The notes: generated from the letters alone by a model not told the origin. A stretch of 64,000 nt of DNA from Rhodobacter sp. (GCA_020250125.1 JADCEL010000061.1:1-64000), one strand, 5' to 3'. Positions 21,915 to 31,452 are shown, counted from the stretch's first letter. Numbers and translations: made by a program.

Positions 21915-22070
21915 TCAGGTCGTAGCCCCAAGACCTGCCCCCCTTGCCCTGCGGCTTGCGCCTTCGGGCAACGGACCGGGCCACGCTCCACTGGAGCGTG
22001 ACCTTCTCGGTCCGGGCGCAAAGATCGATAGCGGTACGCTCTCTTGGAAGACAGCTGAACATGGCGGCGT

Positions 22071-23315
22071 TCAGTCTTTTCCCTCACGCGCGCCGCTGGA
22101 AACCTCATCCGCCCCCGGTTCCAGCCCATAGGGTTTCACCAGCCGCCAGACATGATCCGGCACCATGTTCTTGATCCGCGCCGGAAAGGCGCGGCGCAGG
22201 TGCAGCACGGTTTCCACCGCCTTCATCTCCACCCGCGCGCGGGCAAACTCCAGGCCGCGCGGGCCAAGGCGGGGCTGCAGGAACGACACCACCGGGCGCA
22301 GCCAGCCCGGCATCCGGCGCAGCGGCAGGCCCCCCGCCGCGCGTTCGGTGTTGCGCAGAAATCCCCTTACGGCCCCCTTGCGCCTGCCCCTGTCGGTCAG
22401 CGGGCGCAGCGACAGGTGCGATCCCGCCAGGGAAAGCAGCTCTGCACCCCGCTGATTGCGCACGATAATCCATTGGTCGCCGTCGCCGCCCATATAGCCC
22501 ACGGTGATATCGGCCAGCCGGTTGGTGTAATCGACGCAGGTCTTGCAGGTCATGGGGAAGAAATCGGGCGGCAACTGCGAGATCGGCAGGTGCAGAAAAG
22601 GGATGGTCCGGTCCGCCCGCCCGTCGTCATAGCGCAGCTCCACCCGGAAATCGGCGCGGAACTCCAGATAACTGACCGTCTCAGGTTTCGGGTCCAACAG
22701 ATTGAGAAAGATATGGAAATTCTCGGTGGTGGTGTTGTCCGAACAGGGGGTTCCAATCACATAAAGCCGCTCCAGCCCCAGTTCCGCCTCCAGCGCGCGC
22801 AGGGCATAGACCTGGCAGGGGATGCCGATCATCGCGATGCGGCGGTGGCCGGCGGCGCGGGCCGGCTCCAGCAGGGCCAGGGTCGGGGCGTAGCCCATGC
22901 GCATGCCCCGGCACCTGGCCAGGTCGGCGGGATCGGTGACAATGACCGGCACCGGCTTCCACCGGTCGGCCGCGTCCGGCATCACGGTCAGCACGGCATC
23001 AACCGCGCCTGTTTCCAGAAGCCGCGCGGCAAGTGCTGTGGTGATCCCCGTCCACTGCGCGCCGGGCGATGCCGGAACCAGCCGGGCGCGGTGCATCGAC
23101 AGAATCGGACCAAAGAAGAATTCGTCGGGATGGGAAGGGTTTGCGGGGCGGCCATGAACCGCTGTCTCAAGCCGGGGATAGTCCGGCCTGATGAACTGGC
23201 AGGCCCGCCCGCAGGCCCTGGCGTCTGCCATCCGCGAGACGCCGCAATCGGTACAAAGACCGGGGCGGGCTGCACCGGCCAGGCGTGGCGCGTCAAGTCC
23301 AGGGGCCGCAGTCAT
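22071..23315 (-). CDS. Coenzyme F420 hydrogenase/dehydrogenase beta-subunit-like Fe-S reductase
   Basis: The 414-residue protein has an N-terminal cysteine cluster (CTDCGVSRMADARACGRAC), the FrhB landmark GIPCQVYALRALE, and a second cysteine site CKTCVDYTNRLADITVGYMG. This is the FrhB N/C architecture, a ferredoxin-dependent flavin reductase that in phototrophs includes divinyl-chlorophyllide reductase BciB and hydroxymethyl-chlorophyll reductase. No pigment genes are nearby, so the substrate stays open. The ATG at 23315 is chosen; longer frames are not family-like. Confidence 0.75.
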   Translation of the reverse strand: MTAAPGLDAPRLAGAARPGLCTDCGVSRMADARACGRACQFIRPDYPRLETAVHGRPANPSHPDEFFFGPILSMHRARLVPASPGAQWTGITTALAARLLETGAVDAVLTVMPDAADRWKPVPVIVTDPADLARCRGMRMGYAPTLALLEPARAAGHRRIAMIGIPCQVYALRALEAELGLERLYVIGTPCSDNTTTENFHIFLNLLDPKPETVSYLEFRADFRVELRYDDGRADRTIPFLHLPISQLPPDFFPMTCKTCVDYTNRLADITVGYMGGDGDQWIIVRNQRGAELLSLAGSHLSLRPLTDRGRRKGAVRGFLRNTERAAGGLPLRRMPGWLRPVVSFLQPRLGPRGLEFARARVEMKAVETVLHLRRAFPARIKNMVPDHVWRLVKPYGLEPGADEVSSGAREGKD

Positions 23316-23641
23316 AAGGGCATCCGGCCCGTGACTGTTGCGGCGGTGGCATGGGCCCGCGCCGATAAAGTCCTGTATCGCGCCTGGCACGATCCTGGCA
23401 GGGTCCGTCGAACGGGGTGGGTCAGGGTGGCCTCCGGTGGCTGCGCGGCACGGCTGCTGCTGGGTCCGGTATACTGCTGAAGACGGCCGCCCCGGAAGCG
23501 GTTTTCTGTGAAGAGACGCTTGCCCAGTACGGTTGATGCGTGTTTGCTTCGAACAGACAGAACGGCACCCCCGGTCTGAATGCGGGCTTCCGGAAGGGTG
23601 CATCCTGGATTGGCAGGCTTTAGCATAGTGGGGGTATTGAT
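23316..23641. other. Intergenic region between divergent FrhB-like and HAD genes
   Basis: This 326-bp stretch should carry both promoters. I see no convincing -35/-10 pair and no small gene. A GGGGGT ribosome-binding-like stretch precedes the HAD ATG. Confidence 0.5.
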
Positions 23642-24655
23642 ATGAAAAGACGTGGTTTTCTTATGGCGTCCGTCGCCGGTGCGGGGCTTGTTCTGGCCGA
23701 AGAGGCCGGGGTCGGGGGCATTGCCTTTGCGCAGGCAGACCCGCTGCCGTCGTGGAATGACACTGCCCCAAAGCAGGCGATTCTGTCCTTTGTCCAGGCA
23801 GTCACCACCGAAGGCTCGCCCGATTTCGTTCCCCCGTCCGAACGGGTGGCGGTGTTCGACAATGACGGCACGCTTTGGGTGGAAAGCCCGATCTACACGC
23901 AGCTTGCCTTTGTCATCGACCGGGTCCGCGCGCTGGCCCCCGGTCATCCCGAATGGGCATCGACACAGCCGTTTCAGGCCGTGCTCGACCATGATCTTGC
24001 CGCGCTGTCAGCCGCAGGGGAAAAAGGGGTGATCGAACTTCTGATGGCCACCCATGCCGGGATGAGTACAGAGGCGTTTGATGCCGTCGTGACCGGGTGG
24101 ATCGCAACCGCCCGCGACGGGCGCTTCAAGCGGCCCTATACCGGGCTTGTCTATCAGCCGATGCTGGAGCTTCTGGCCTATCTGCGTGCCAACGGGTTTG
24201 AAACCTTCATCGTCTCGGGGGGTGGCGTCGAATTCATGCGCCCCTGGACAGAGGCCGTCTATGGCATTCCTCCGCAGAACGTCATCGGTTCCTCCATCAG
24301 GACGGAATTGCGCATGGTGGAAGGAAAGCCGGTGCTGATGCGCCTGCCGCAGGTGGATTTCATCGACGACAAGGCGGGCAAGCCCGTGGGGATCAACGCC
24401 CATATCGGGCGCAGGCCGATCGCGGCCTTCGGCAATTCCGATGGCGATTATGAAATGCTGGAATGGGTCACAAAGGCCGAAGGGCGCAGCCTGGGCATGA
24501 TCGTCCATCACACCGATGCCGCGCGCGAATACGCCTATGACCGCAACAGCCCTGTCGGCCGGCTGGTCCGGGGGCTGGACGATGCTGCGGCCCAGGGCTG
24601 GACCGTGATCGACATGAAAGCGGACTGGGGCAGGGTGTTCGGGTTCGACGGCTAG
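23642..24655 (+). CDS. Exported HAD-superfamily phosphatase
   Basis: The 337-residue protein starts MKRRGFLMASVAGAGLV, a twin-arginine-like signal. The HAD motif I VFDNDGTLW lies at about residues 71-79, followed by motif II FIVSGGGVEF and motif III/IV AAFGNSDGDYEM. It should hydrolyse phosphate esters in the periplasm. It lies one gene away from the arylsulfatase and may share control through the AraC regulator between them. Its stop overlaps the convergent regulator by 4 bp. Confidence 0.82.
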   Translation: MKRRGFLMASVAGAGLVLAEEAGVGGIAFAQADPLPSWNDTAPKQAILSFVQAVTTEGSPDFVPPSERVAVFDNDGTLWVESPIYTQLAFVIDRVRALAPGHPEWASTQPFQAVLDHDLAALSAAGEKGVIELLMATHAGMSTEAFDAVVTGWIATARDGRFKRPYTGLVYQPMLELLAYLRANGFETFIVSGGGVEFMRPWTEAVYGIPPQNVIGSSIRTELRMVEGKPVLMRLPQVDFIDDKAGKPVGINAHIGRRPIAAFGNSDGDYEMLEWVTKAEGRSLGMIVHHTDAAREYAYDRNSPVGRLVRGLDDAAAQGWTVIDMKADWGRVFGFDG

Positions 24656-25668
24656 TCTGCGGAACCTTCCCGGCGGGCGCGCACGTCAACCGGCGGGGCC
24701 CCTGTCCAGCGGCGCACGGCGCGGGTCAGGCTGGACTGGCGCGAATAGCCCACATTCGCGGCCACATCGCCAATGGCCGCGTCCGACCGGCCAAGCGCCT
24801 CCATCGCGGCGGCGCGGCGAACCTCTTCGACCAGATCGGAAAAGCTGGTCTTTTCCTCGGCAAAGCGCCGCTGCAGGGTGCGCACGCTCATGTCCGTGCA
24901 GTCGGACAGGTATTCGATAGTGGGCACCCTGTCATGCAGCATGGCTTTCAGCAGAAGGCGGGTCGGACCGGCAATTGTTCCGTCGCGCAGCCGTTGCCAG
25001 GGGAAGCTCTGCATCTGCGGCAGCCGGTTGCGCGCCACCTGCCGGTAGGGGGTGTCCAGATGCGCTGTCCTGATCGTCACCTCGAGGACAGGGCCTTGCG
25101 CCGCAATGATGCTGCCCGGAAACCAGGCCCTGAGATGATCGAGCCCATGTTCCGGATGCGGAACGATGGACATTCGCTGGATCACCGGCTCGTTTGGGAC
25201 CGCGTTGCGCACCAGCACCTGAAAGATACCGGCGACGAATTGCTGGATCACATGCATCACCTCGGGCTGGATCGGCAGCATCCAGGCGTCTTGCACGACC
25301 GATTGCGCATCGCCCGGCCGCAAAGAGATCAACTCGTGCGAACAGTGGAACGGCATCGCCGCGGACACCCGCTGCAGGGCCTCGCGCGGGCTGCGCGCGC
25401 CAAGCGCAATCGCCCCCAGGGCCGCAATGTCGCGCAGACTGTTCTCCGTCACCGCCCGGCAGCCAACATCCGGGCCTTCCAGATGCGCAGCCCGGGTGAC
25501 CACCTTCTCCAGCGCCTTGATGGGGATCGGCGCATACGGGTCTTCGATCCAGACATGGCCGATGCCAGCATCCTTCAGAATCCGTTCCACAGGATGCCGC
25601 CGCATGATCAGGAACTTCAGCAGCGGAAAAAGTGCCGCCACCCGGATGACTGGGATGGTCTTTCTCAT
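24652..25668 (-). CDS. AraC-family transcriptional regulator
   Basis: This 338-residue protein has an N-terminal arabinose-binding-like region of the Arabinose_bd (OruR/ToxT-like) type. It also has a C-terminal AraC double helix-turn-helix: SVRTLQRRFAEEKTSFSDLV followed by IGDVAANVGYSRQSSLTRAV. The ATG at 25668 fits; upstream residues in the track belong to the intergenic region. Divergent placement from the arylsulfatase suggests that it controls the sulfatase and probably itself. Confidence 0.88.
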   Translation of the reverse strand: MRKTIPVIRVAALFPLLKFLIMRRHPVERILKDAGIGHVWIEDPYAPIPIKALEKVVTRAAHLEGPDVGCRAVTENSLRDIAALGAIALGARSPREALQRVSAAMPFHCSHELISLRPGDAQSVVQDAWMLPIQPEVMHVIQQFVAGIFQVLVRNAVPNEPVIQRMSIVPHPEHGLDHLRAWFPGSIIAAQGPVLEVTIRTAHLDTPYRQVARNRLPQMQSFPWQRLRDGTIAGPTRLLLKAMLHDRVPTIEYLSDCTDMSVRTLQRRFAEEKTSFSDLVEEVRRAAAMEALGRSDAAIGDVAANVGYSRQSSLTRAVRRWTGAPPVDVRARREGSAD

Positions 25669-26082
25669 GCCACATCTCTCCTGCAGGCAATCCCACTGGC
25701 TGCGGTTCAGCGGCGACAAACCGAAAGTACCGGTACTTCTGTCCACTTTCGATGCATCTGCCGTCACCCTGTCACAACAAGGGGACCTCCTTCCCTTTGG
25801 CTGACGGTCGCTGCTTGCCTGATGGCCGCTGCGCGCGCGTACCGGATTGGCGCGGAAAGTGAAACACCCGGCAAGCTTGCACTGTACGCTGGCTTCGGAT
25901 GGACTGTTGGCGAACCGCATTGGCGAACCGCATCTGCAGCTTGAAGGGGCGTGATTGCTCCGGGGTCCGTCCGTCCAGGTCCGGGGGTGCCATCTGCAGA
26001 CGGAAAGGCCCCGGCGTTGACGACAGCGGAGTGCCAAGGTCCCGAACCAAGACTGACTCTTCAGTAACAAGGGAGGACGTGC
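25669..26082. promoter_or_regulatory. Divergent regulatory region of the araC-type gene and arylsulfatase
   Basis: The 414-bp gap contains a perfect 14-bp palindrome AAGTACCGGTACTT (25725-25738), 57 bp upstream of the regulator start, and a perfect 13-bp tandem repeat TTGGCGAACCGCA twice (25907-25932). Tandem direct repeats are the usual AraC-family operator form. A GGGAGG ribosome-binding site precedes the sulfatase ATG. No gene is seen. Confidence 0.5.
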
Positions 26083-28605
26083 ATGATTATCTTCGACAGG
26101 TTCAGACAGGCCTTGATCCGACCGGGCCTGCTTGCGGCGGGCCTTGTCCTTGCCGCAGCAGGTGCCGCCGCCGCCCAGCAGTCACCGGCACCCCTCGGCT
26201 CTCCGGCGGCGACGCGCGTCATCGACGGCCTGCAATTGCCGGCCCCGGGTGTGCCCTTTGGCGGCAAGATCGAGCGTAACGCGCTGCAATCGACGCCGTT
26301 CTGGCAGCCGCGCACAGTTCCGCCCGAAGGGGCACCGAACGTGTTGCTGATTCTCACCGATGACGTGGGTTTCGGCGCGCCGTCGACCTTTGGCGGGGTC
26401 GTTCCCACCCCGGCGCTGGACCGCATCGCAGAGATGGGGCTGCGCTATACCAACATGCATTCCACCGCGCTTTGCTCGCCCACCCGCGCCGCGCTGCTGA
26501 CCGGGCGCAACCACCATTCGGCAGGCTTTGGCGTGATTTCCGAACAGGCCACAGGCTTTCCGGGCTACGATTCCATCATCACAAAAGACAAGGCCACCAT
26601 CGGCCGGGTTCTGTCCGACAACGGCTATAACACCTCGTGGTTCGGCAAGAACCACAACACGCCGGGCTTTCAGATCAGCATGATGGGGCCGTTTGACCAA
26701 TGGCCCACCGGGATGGGGTTTGACTATTTCTACGGTTTCATGGGCGGCGATACCAGCCAGTGGACCCCGGGCAACCTGTTCCGCAACACCACGCAGATCT
26801 ATCCCTCGCAGACGCAGAAGGGCTTCAACCTGATCACCGCGATGGCGGATGAGGCGATCGATTATCTGGCGCAGCTGAACACGCTGGGCCCCGATCAGCC
26901 GTGGTTCGTCTATTACGCGCCGGGCGGCACCCATGCGCCGCACCATCCGACGCCAGAGTGGATCAAGAAGATCACGGACATGAAGCTGTTCGATGAAGGC
27001 TGGAACAAGCTGCGCGACACGATCTTTGCCAACCAGAAGCGCCTTGGCGTCATTCCGGACACGGCAGAGCTGACCGCCTGGCCTTCGGACCTGCTGAAGG
27101 ACTGGGACAAGCTGACAGCGGATGAACAGAAGATGTTCATCCGCCAGGCCAACGTCTATGCCGCCTATCTGGCCTATACCGATGCGGAAATCGGCCGGGT
27201 GATCGACGCGGTCGAGGCGAACGGCGATCTGGACAATACGCTGATCATCTACATCTCGGGCGACAACGGATCCTCTGCCGAAGGCACGCTGCAGGGCACG
27301 CCGAACGAGGTGGCGATGTTCAACGGGGTCGAGGTGCCAGTGGAGGTCCAGTTGAAGGACTTCTATGATCTGTGGGGGTCGGAATACACCTATAACCACA
27401 TGGCTGTCGCCTGGTCCTGGGCCTTTGACACGCCGTTCAAATGGACCAAGCAGATTTCGTCCCATTTCGGGGGCACCCGGCAGGGCATGGCGATTGCCTG
27501 GCCAAAGGTGATCACCGACAAGGGCGGCATCCGCAACCAGTTCGCCCATGTCATCGACATCGTCCCGACGATTCTGGAGGTGTCGGACATCCGCCAGCCT
27601 TCGGTTGTGGATGGCATTGCGCAAAGCCCGATCGAAGGCACGAGCCTTGCCTATACCTTCGACAAGGCAAATGCCGGCGAACCCTCGCACCACCGCACCC
27701 AGTATTTCGAGATGTTCGGCAACTATGCCCTGTATCACGAAGGCTGGTCGCTGGTGGACAAGGTCAAGCGGCCGTCCTGGGTCACCTTCGGCCCGGCACA
27801 GCCCGATCCGGCGACGCCCGACTGGGAACTTTATGACCTGACCAAGGACTGGACGCAGAACACCGATGTGGCTGCGGCAAACCCCGAAAAGGTCAAGGAA
27901 CTGGAGGCGATCTGGTGGCGCGAGGCGGAAAAGTATCAGGTACTGCCGCTTGATGCGTCCGTTACCGGCCGGATCGTGACACCGCGCCCCTCGGTCACCG
28001 CCGGCCGCAGGGAGTTTTCCTTCCCGCCGAGGATGACCGGCATCTCGAACGGTGTCGCCCCGACGATCCTCAGCGCTTCTTACACCTTCACCGCAGAGGT
28101 GACGGTGCCGGAAGACGGCGGCAACGGCATGATCATCACGCAGGGCGGCCGCTTTGCCGGATATGGCCTTTACATCGACAAGGGCAAGCCAACCTTTGAC
28201 TGGAACCTTGTCGGCCTGAAGAACCAGACCTGGCAGGCGAAAGACGCCCTGACACCCGGCAAACACACCATCGTTTTTGACTTCAAATATGATGGTCTGG
28301 GCATTGCCACGCTGGCGTTCAACAACCTCAGCGGTATCGGCCAGTCCGGCACCGGCACGCTTTCGGTCGATGGCAAAGTGGTCGATACCCAGAAGATGGA
28401 ACAGACGATCCCCATCATCCTTGCCTGGGACGAGAATATGGACATCGGTTCGGATACCGGCACCCCGGTGAACGACAAGGTCTATCAGGTGCCCTTTGAC
28501 TTTACCGGCACCATCGACAGCCTGAAACTGGTGGTGGATCACCCGCAGCTTTCCGATGCCGACAAGGCAAAGCTGGAAGCGGCGATGAAGAAGGCTGCTG
28601 ACTGA
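26083..28605 (+). CDS. Periplasmic arylsulfatase
   Basis: The 840-residue protein has a signal peptide (cleavage near AAAAQQ). The alkaline-phosphatase-fold sulfatase domain has metal residues in LLILTDDVGFG and the formylglycine motif CSPTRAALLTGR (Cys131). YISGDNGSSAEG carries the second metal site. The last ~170 residues form a beta-rich C-terminal domain seen in long arylsulfatases. It should release sulfate from organic sulfate esters. Maturation needs a formylglycine-generating enzyme, which is not in the window. Confidence 0.93.
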   Translation: MIIFDRFRQALIRPGLLAAGLVLAAAGAAAAQQSPAPLGSPAATRVIDGLQLPAPGVPFGGKIERNALQSTPFWQPRTVPPEGAPNVLLILTDDVGFGAPSTFGGVVPTPALDRIAEMGLRYTNMHSTALCSPTRAALLTGRNHHSAGFGVISEQATGFPGYDSIITKDKATIGRVLSDNGYNTSWFGKNHNTPGFQISMMGPFDQWPTGMGFDYFYGFMGGDTSQWTPGNLFRNTTQIYPSQTQKGFNLITAMADEAIDYLAQLNTLGPDQPWFVYYAPGGTHAPHHPTPEWIKKITDMKLFDEGWNKLRDTIFANQKRLGVIPDTAELTAWPSDLLKDWDKLTADEQKMFIRQANVYAAYLAYTDAEIGRVIDAVEANGDLDNTLIIYISGDNGSSAEGTLQGTPNEVAMFNGVEVPVEVQLKDFYDLWGSEYTYNHMAVAWSWAFDTPFKWTKQISSHFGGTRQGMAIAWPKVITDKGGIRNQFAHVIDIVPTILEVSDIRQPSVVDGIAQSPIEGTSLAYTFDKANAGEPSHHRTQYFEMFGNYALYHEGWSLVDKVKRPSWVTFGPAQPDPATPDWELYDLTKDWTQNTDVAAANPEKVKELEAIWWREAEKYQVLPLDASVTGRIVTPRPSVTAGRREFSFPPRMTGISNGVAPTILSASYTFTAEVTVPEDGGNGMIITQGGRFAGYGLYIDKGKPTFDWNLVGLKNQTWQAKDALTPGKHTIVFDFKYDGLGIATLAFNNLSGIGQSGTGTLSVDGKVVDTQKMEQTIPIILAWDENMDIGSDTGTPVNDKVYQVPFDFTGTIDSLKLVVDHPQLSDADKAKLEAAMKKAAD

Positions 28606-28619
28606 ACATCACGGGCAGG

Positions 28620-28646
28620 GGGCCGGTCCGGCAGGGCCGGCCCTTT
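28620..28646 (+). terminator. Hairpin terminator after arylsulfatase
   Basis: GGGCCGG and CCGGCCC form a 7-bp stem followed by TTT, starting 15 bp after the sulfatase stop codon. Confidence 0.6.
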
Positions 28647-28701
28647 GCATGGCAGGCGGGCGCGCGGCAGCTTCGGCGCAGACGGGCAGGCCCGCGCGCC
28701 C

Positions 28702-28872
28702 TCAGGCACCGCCCGCGCGCGGTGCCCCCGCCTTGCCTGCCTTTCTGCACCGGTCAGAGCAATGGCTGACATGCGCCCAGTCCCGCCCCCATTTCCTGCG
28801 CCAGGTGAAGGGCAGTTTGCAGACGACGCAGATCTTTGTGGGCAGGTCGGATTTCTTGCGCATCTTCGGCAT
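28702..28872 (-). CDS. DUF2256 domain protein (small zinc-finger-like)
   Basis: This 56-residue gene is absent from the ORF track. It reads [20 protein letters not shown] followed by [12 protein letters not shown] and CSDRCRK. That is the DUF2256 pattern: KKSDLPTK, CxxC, PFTWRKKW, and a second CxxxC pair. Four cysteines probably bind zinc. The function of DUF2256 proteins is unknown. The frame ends at a TGA at 28702-28704. It is convergent with the sulfatase gene. Confidence 0.85.
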   Translation of the reverse strand: MPKMRKKSDLPTKICVVCKLPFTWRRKWGRDWAHVSHCSDRCRKAGKAGAPRAGGA

Positions 28873-29132
28873 GGGTCAACCCTGCGGTGGTGGCCGGTTT
28901 CGGTCTGCCGTCAGACCCCGCCCCGCAGCGCCTGCGGCACGGGCAGGCCCAGGACGCAAGATGTCAGCGGCACCACCCGGCGGCAAGTCCCCGCTGCCCC
29001 CGGCGTCTGTGGCTTTCGGCGGGCGCCCTGCCCAAAGGCGGGGTCGGCAGCAGCCTGTGCCCCAAGCTTCGCCCGCATTTCCGATGGCCTGCGTTGCGGG
29101 CGCTTCGGCATTTCCGGTGCAAAACCCTGATC

Positions 29133-29207
29133 TGGCTGGGGCGCTAGGATTCGAACCTAGGTATGTCGGTACCAAAAACCGATGCCTTACCACTTGGCGA
29201 CGCCCCA
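29133..29207 (-). tRNA. tRNA-Gln (anticodon TTG)
   Basis: On the minus strand, acceptor arms TGGGGCG/CGCCCCA pair, followed by discriminator G and an encoded CCA. The anticodon stem TCGGT/ACCGA holds loop TTTTGGT (anticodon TTG, glutamine). The T arm is CTAGG-TTCGAAT-CCTAG. The gene is 75 nt including GCCA. The 28873-29132 stretch upstream has no gene. Confidence 0.95.
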
Positions 29208-29308
29208 ACTGCGGCGGTGTTTAGCGAAGCCGTTCCATCGCCGCAAGAGGCATTTCACCGGGACGGCAGACTGTTGCGGTGCCGGAATGCAGCGGGTAGC
29301 AGGGGGGC

Positions 29309-30739
29309 ATGGACCGGGCAGATGTCATCATTCTGGGGGCAGGGGCGGCGGGCATGATGTGCGCGGTCGAGGCCGGTCGGCGCGGGCGGCGGGTGCTGCT
29401 GATCGACCATGCCAAGGCGGCGGGCGAAAAGATCCGCATCTCGGGCGGGGGGCGGTGCAATTTCACCAATCTGGGGATCGCGCCAGAGCGGTTTCTGTCG
29501 CGCAATCCCCGGTTCGCGCTGTCGGCGCTTAGCCGCTTTACCCAGTGGGATTTCATTGCGCGGGTCGACGCCGCCGGAATCGCCTGGCATGAAAAGACGC
29601 TGGGGCAGCTGTTCTGCGATGGCTCTGCCACCCAGATCGTCACCATGCTGCGCCGCGACATGGAACAGGCCGGGGTCATGCTTTGGCTGGGTTGCACGCC
29701 CGGCGCGGTCCGGCGCGAGGCGGCGGGATTTGCCGTGGAAACGCCGCAGGGGCCGGTGCGGGCACCGTCGCTTGTCGTGGCGACGGGGGGCAAGTCCATT
29801 CCCAGGATGGGGGCCAGTGCCTTTGGCTACCGCCTGGCCGAAGAGTTCGGCCTGCGCGTGACCGAAACCCGGCCCGGACTGGTGCCGCTGACCTTCGCCG
29901 AACAGGACCTGGCGCGGATGACGGCGCTGGCGGGCGTTGCGGTCAGGGGGCGGGTCACCGCCGGGCGCACCGGTTTTGACGAGGGCCTGCTCTTTACCCA
30001 TCGCGGCCTGTCGGGGCCGGCGGTGTTGCAGGCCTCCAGCTACTGGCGCGAGGGCGAGGCGGTGACGGTCGATCTGGCGCGCGGGGCTGATGCCGGGGCA
30101 AACTTGCGCGCCGCGCGCGCCACCGAAGGCCGTATTGCCCCCCGCACGGCCCTGGCCCGCCTGCTGCCAGAGCGTCTGGCCCGCTTTGTCGAGGCCGAGG
30201 CGGGTCTGAGCGGCGTGATGGCCGACCAGTCCAACGCGATGATCGCCCGCGCCGAAGCGCTGGTGCATGGCTGGACGCTGCGCCCGGTGGGCACCGAAGG
30301 CTACCGCACCGCCGAGGTGACGCTGGGCGGGGTCGAGACCGATGATCTGGACGCGCGGACGATGCAGGCCAAGGGCGTTCCGGGGCTGTTCTTCATCGGT
30401 GAGGTGGTGGATGTGACCGGCTGGCTGGGCGGCTACAATTTTCAATGGGCCTGGTCATCAGGCTGGGCGGCAGGGCAGGTGGTGTTAGGGGGCGCGTCCC
30501 ACGGTGGCACGCGGGGCCAGGTGTTTGAAAACAAGGCGTTGCGCGGCACTGTCCGGAATTCTTTCACACATTCCGGTGCAGGGCTGGCACCTGTCAGCGC
30601 CCCCCAGACGGCAGGTCAGACATGCAACGGGTCGGCCTTGGCCAGCCGGTCAAAGGCCATCAGGCTGGCAATCAGCGCGGGCATGCGGTGCAGCGGGATC
30701 ATGTTCGGCCCGTCGGAGGGGGCCGTGTCCGGGTCCTGA
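29309..30739 (+). CDS. HI0933-family flavoprotein with aberrant C-terminal extension
   Basis: The family core spans about residues 1-390: dinucleotide motif VIILGAGAAGMMCAVEAGRR, KIRISGGGRCNFTNL, ATGGKSIPRMGASAFGY and the C-terminal FAD block FIGEVVDVTGWLGGYNFQWA. Relatives stop shortly after SSGWAAGQ. Here the frame runs on for about 85 low-complexity residues, 124 bp of them antisense to kdsA. A TAG lies one base out of frame at 30486, so a single-base insertion probably removed the stop. The enzyme's reaction is unknown; related proteins are annotated as NAD(P)/FAD-dependent oxidoreductases. Confidence 0.82.
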   Translation: MDRADVIILGAGAAGMMCAVEAGRRGRRVLLIDHAKAAGEKIRISGGGRCNFTNLGIAPERFLSRNPRFALSALSRFTQWDFIARVDAAGIAWHEKTLGQLFCDGSATQIVTMLRRDMEQAGVMLWLGCTPGAVRREAAGFAVETPQGPVRAPSLVVATGGKSIPRMGASAFGYRLAEEFGLRVTETRPGLVPLTFAEQDLARMTALAGVAVRGRVTAGRTGFDEGLLFTHRGLSGPAVLQASSYWREGEAVTVDLARGADAGANLRAARATEGRIAPRTALARLLPERLARFVEAEAGLSGVMADQSNAMIARAEALVHGWTLRPVGTEGYRTAEVTLGGVETDDLDARTMQAKGVPGLFFIGEVVDVTGWLGGYNFQWAWSSGWAAGQVVLGGASHGGTRGQVFENKALRGTVRNSFTHSGAGLAPVSAPQTAGQTCNGSALASRSKAIRLAISAGMRCSGIMFGPSEGAVSGS

Positions 30740-31452
30740 TGCGTTTCGATGAAGACCCCGGCAATGCCCAGCGACACGGCGGCCCGCGCCATGACAGGCG
30801 CAAATTCGCGCTGCCCGCCGCTGGCATCGCCCTGCCCGCCGGGCTGCTGCACCGAATGGGTGGCGTCCATGATCACCGGCCAGCCGGTGCGCGCCATGAC
30901 CGGCAGGGCGCGCATATCCGCCACCAGCGCATTGTAGCCAAAGCTGACGCCGCGTTCGGTCAGCAGGATGCGCCCGTTGCCGGTCGAGGCGACCTTTTCG
31001 GCGACATTCGCCATGTCCCAGGGGGCCAGGAACTGCCCCTTCTTGATGTTCACCGCCGCCCCGGTCTCGCCTGCGGCCAGCAGCAGGTCGGTCTGGCGGC
31101 ACAGAAAGGCCGGAATCTGGATGACATCCACGACCGTTGCCGCCAGCCGCGCCTGACCGGCATCATGCACATCGGTCAGCACGGGAACGCCCGTGGCGCG
31201 CACCGCCGCCAGCACCTTCAGCCCGGCCTCGATCCCCAGACCCCGGCGGCCCTTCAGCGAGGTGCGGTTGGCCTTGTCGTAGCTCGCCTTGAACACGAAC
31301 TGCGCCCCGGCGGCCGCGCAAGCCTCGCGCAGGGTTCCGGCGATCATCTGGGCATGGTCCAGGCTTTCCAGCTGACACGGCCCGGCGATCACCAGCAGGG
31401 GCCGGGTGTTGCCGATTGTCAGTCCGCCGATGGTCACGTCTTTCATCATCAT
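30616..31452 (-). CDS. kdsA: 3-deoxy-8-phosphooctulonate synthase
   Basis: The 278-residue protein contains LLVIAGPCQLES, FVFKASYDKANRTS, VNIKKGQFLAPWDM, MDATHSVQQPGG and FIETHQDPDTAPSDGPNM, all KdsA signatures. It condenses arabinose-5-phosphate with phosphoenolpyruvate to make Kdo-8-phosphate for lipid A-core synthesis. Three adjacent ATG codons (31446-31452) make the exact start uncertain. The 3' end overlaps the extended flavoprotein frame on the other strand. Confidence 0.95.
   Translation of the reverse strand: MMMKDVTIGGLTIGNTRPLLVIAGPCQLESLDHAQMIAGTLREACAAAGAQFVFKASYDKANRTSLKGRRGLGIEAGLKVLAAVRATGVPVLTDVHDAGQARLAATVVDVIQIPAFLCRQTDLLLAAGETGAAVNIKKGQFLAPWDMANVAEKVASTGNGRILLTERGVSFGYNALVADMRALPVMARTGWPVIMDATHSVQQPGGQGDASGGQREFAPVMARAAVSLGIAGVFIETHQDPDTAPSDGPNMIPLHRMPALIASLMAFDRLAKADPLHV

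Noticed and set aside
23605-23640. Sigma-54-like promoter (TTGGCAGGCTTTAGCA) before the HAD phosphatase gene
   Set aside because: The spacing between the GG and GC elements is one base short of the -24/-12 requirement.
26182-28542. Antisense 786-codon ORF inside the arylsulfatase
   Set aside because: It mirrors the coding frame of a well-supported sulfatase and shows no protein family.
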